In this document: one piece after another, positions 14,354 through 15,533 of the stretch | Numbering within the stretch: position 1 is the stretch's first letter | Layout of the letters: each line of letters opens with the position of its first letter | DNA from: Caulobacter sp. | Lineage (GTDB): Bacteria > Pseudomonadota > Alphaproteobacteria > Caulobacterales > Caulobacteraceae | NCBI GenBank assembly: GCA_014378155.1 | Contig: JACMOF010000329.1 | Location: 1-15,533, forward strand | Length of the DNA stretch: 15,533 bases | Reading direction: 5' to 3' | Translations under genes and position numbers: made by a program | Notes under the pieces: model-generated | The model's input: only the letters and a program-made list of their open reading frames with translations | The model's database searches: none | Told to the model about the DNA's origin: nothing

Positions 14354-15451
14354 TTACCACCCCGACTTTACGGATTCCACGACCTTAGCCAAGTCCTCGT
14401 CACTGAGGTCTTCGTGAATCGGAATATGGATCTGTTCGGCGTCAAAACGGGCAGCGCCTTCAAGATCTTCACGCAATCCGCCCAAGATCGGGTGCTTATC
14501 GATGCGGCGATCCACGACGGTGATCGGGACGTCGCGCGACTTCATCGCCCGCCCGAAGTCTTCACGTCGCTCGACCAGGATCGGGAACAGCCAGAACCCC
14601 CCCTCGCTGTCGGCACGGCGGCGAATGTGGCGCAGGCCAGCGACCTGAGCCAGTTCGTGCAGATAGGTTGCCCCGATCTCGCGGCGGCGGCTCAGTCGGG
14701 CTGGGTGGTCAGGCAAATTCCCGACGCCCAAGGCAGCGGCGATATTGTTCATGTGGTACTTGTAGCCGAGGATGTCGATCGCCACGCTGCGCTCGCCGAT
14801 GTCAGTGACCGGCGTGCGGGTCTTGTCGATCCCGAACCAGCGCCGGCGGGTGAGCAGGATGGCGTCCTCCTCGGACTGGACGGCGATCGCGCCGCCATCT
14901 CCCGTGGTCATCCCCTTGATCGCCTGGAACGAGAAACAGGTCAGGCGCGACAGCGTACCGACCATCCGGCCTTTGTAGACCGCTCCGAATGCGTGAGCCG
15001 CATCCTCGATAACGGCGATCCCCGCTTCGGTGGCGATCGCGTTCAACGTATCCATGTCGCAAGGCTCGCCGCCCCAGTGCACCGGAATGACGGCCTTGGT
15101 GCGCGCCGTGATCTTGCGCCGCACCGAGGCCGGGTCGATATTTCCCGTCTCAGGGTCGATATCGGCGAAAACCGGGGTCGCCCCCGCATGCAGGACAACC
15201 AGGCCGGTGGCCACAAAGGTTTGAGGCGGAATGATCACCTCGTCACCCGGTCCAATTCCCAGATGGATCAACGCCAGATGTAGCGCCGAGGTCGCGCTGT
15301 TGGTGGTCACGACGTGCGGGGCGCCGAGATAATCAACTAGATCCGCCTCGAACTCCTTGACGACCGCCCCCTCGTTTAGGAAGCCGGACCGAAGAACCTG
15401 GACGACCCGCTCAATTGCTTCATCTGACACTTTTGTAGTGAAGAAATTCAT
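14354..15451 (-). CDS. DegT/DnrJ/EryC1/StrS-family PLP-dependent sugar aminotransferase
   Basis: This 365-residue fold-type I aminotransferase starts at MNFFTTKVSDEAIERVVQVL and RSGFLNEG, the normal DegT family beginning. It has TTNSATSALHLAL (49-61), GDEVIIPPQTFVATG (69-83), the PLP-contacting IEDAAHAFGA (148-157; Asp150, His153) and the Schiff-base region FSFQAIKGMTTGDGG (173-187; Lys179). Family members transaminate 3- or 4-keto NDP-sugars to amino sugars (for example GDP-perosamine synthase); the keto-sugar here is not determined. The ATG at 15451 is chosen over the in-frame ATG at 15508 because it matches the family start; neither has a strong ribosome site. It leads a probable operon with the methyltransferase. 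Confidence 0.88.
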   Translation of the reverse strand: MNFFTTKVSDEAIERVVQVLRSGFLNEGAVVKEFEADLVDYLGAPHVVTTNSATSALHLALIHLGIGPGDEVIIPPQTFVATGLVVLHAGATPVFADIDPETGNIDPASVRRKITARTKAVIPVHWGGEPCDMDTLNAIATEAGIAVIEDAAHAFGAVYKGRMVGTLSRLTCFSFQAIKGMTTGDGGAIAVQSEEDAILLTRRRWFGIDKTRTPVTDIGERSVAIDILGYKYHMNNIAAALGVGNLPDHPARLSRRREIGATYLHELAQVAGLRHIRRRADSEGGFWLFPILVERREDFGRAMKSRDVPITVVDRRIDKHPILGGLREDLEGAARFDAEQIHIPIHEDLSDEDLAKVVESVKSGW

Positions 15452-15533
15452 GGCACGATCCACTGGCGCGCCGGCTTGTCCGGCCTGGGTTTCGTGCACG
15501 TGCCACATCGCGGACGACGTGACAATCGGTGGC

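Noticed and set aside
14342..15283. Open frame of 313 codons on the plus strand
   Set aside because: It lies opposite the aminotransferase, whose PLP-site motifs are clear; the antisense product has no family resemblance.
15452..15508. N-terminal extension of the aminotransferase to ATG 15508
   Set aside because: The extra 19 residues do not resemble the family start and no ribosome site precedes 15508; positions 15452-15533 show no other feature.
1..15533. Mobile elements, CRISPR arrays, phage genes
   Set aside because: No transposase or integrase motifs, spaced direct repeats or phage proteins were seen on either strand.

Overview
The window is GC-rich with tightly packed genes, frequent GTG/TTG starts and short intergenic gaps. 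The protein families and codon use suggest an alphaproteobacterium, possibly Caulobacteraceae-like (Caulobacter/Phenylobacterium). That placement is an inference from sequence style; no rRNA or other marker gene is present. Nearly all genes belong to surface-polysaccharide and nucleotide-sugar metabolism. I see no transposase, integrase, tRNA, rRNA or CRISPR array.

Layout: (1) 2-1746, plus strand: the C-terminal end of a transketolase, then an N-acylglucosamine 2-epimerase/mannose isomerase-type (AGE) enzyme. (2) 1743-3848, minus strand: a GT-B glycosyltransferase and a GDP-L-fucose-synthase-like SDR, co-oriented and 12 nt apart. (3) 3849-4002: a divergent regulatory gap with promoter-like elements and a dyad. 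(4) 4003-4932, plus strand: an SDR resembling the GDP-manno-heptose 4-dehydrogenase type, ended by a strong hairpin. (5) 4983-6068, minus strand: a beta-propeller-like protein (DUF4915-like). (6) 6187-13107, plus strand: a probable six-gene operon with gaps of -1 to 41 nt. It encodes a GT-B glycosyltransferase, a 733-residue membrane-associated GT-B protein with an inserted domain, a second GFS-like SDR lacking key catalytic residues, an HddA-like GHMP kinase, an RmlC-like epimerase and a GNAT acetyltransferase. (7) 13126-15451, minus strand: a small single-pass membrane protein, then (beyond a structured intergenic element) a TylF-type methyltransferase directly downstream of a DegT/DnrJ/EryC1 sugar aminotransferase.

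Working model (inference): the HddA-like kinase, the 4-dehydrogenase-like SDR, the RmlC-like epimerase and the GFS-like reductase together resemble the Campylobacter jejuni route that activates D-glycero-D-manno-heptose 7-phosphate and remodels GDP-heptose at C3/C4/C5. Transketolase at the left edge makes sedoheptulose 7-phosphate, the heptose precursor. The glycosyltransferases, GNAT, aminotransferase and methyltransferase would then assemble and decorate a capsule, O-antigen or similar glycan. GmhA, GmhB and HddC partners are not in this window, so the pathway is incomplete as seen. The most unusual points are the catalytic substitutions in the second SDR (Cys to Asp, Tyr to His, His to Ala) and in the RmlC-like protein (Tyr to Trp), which lie two genes apart in one operon, and the unusual architecture of the 733-residue glycosyltransferase.
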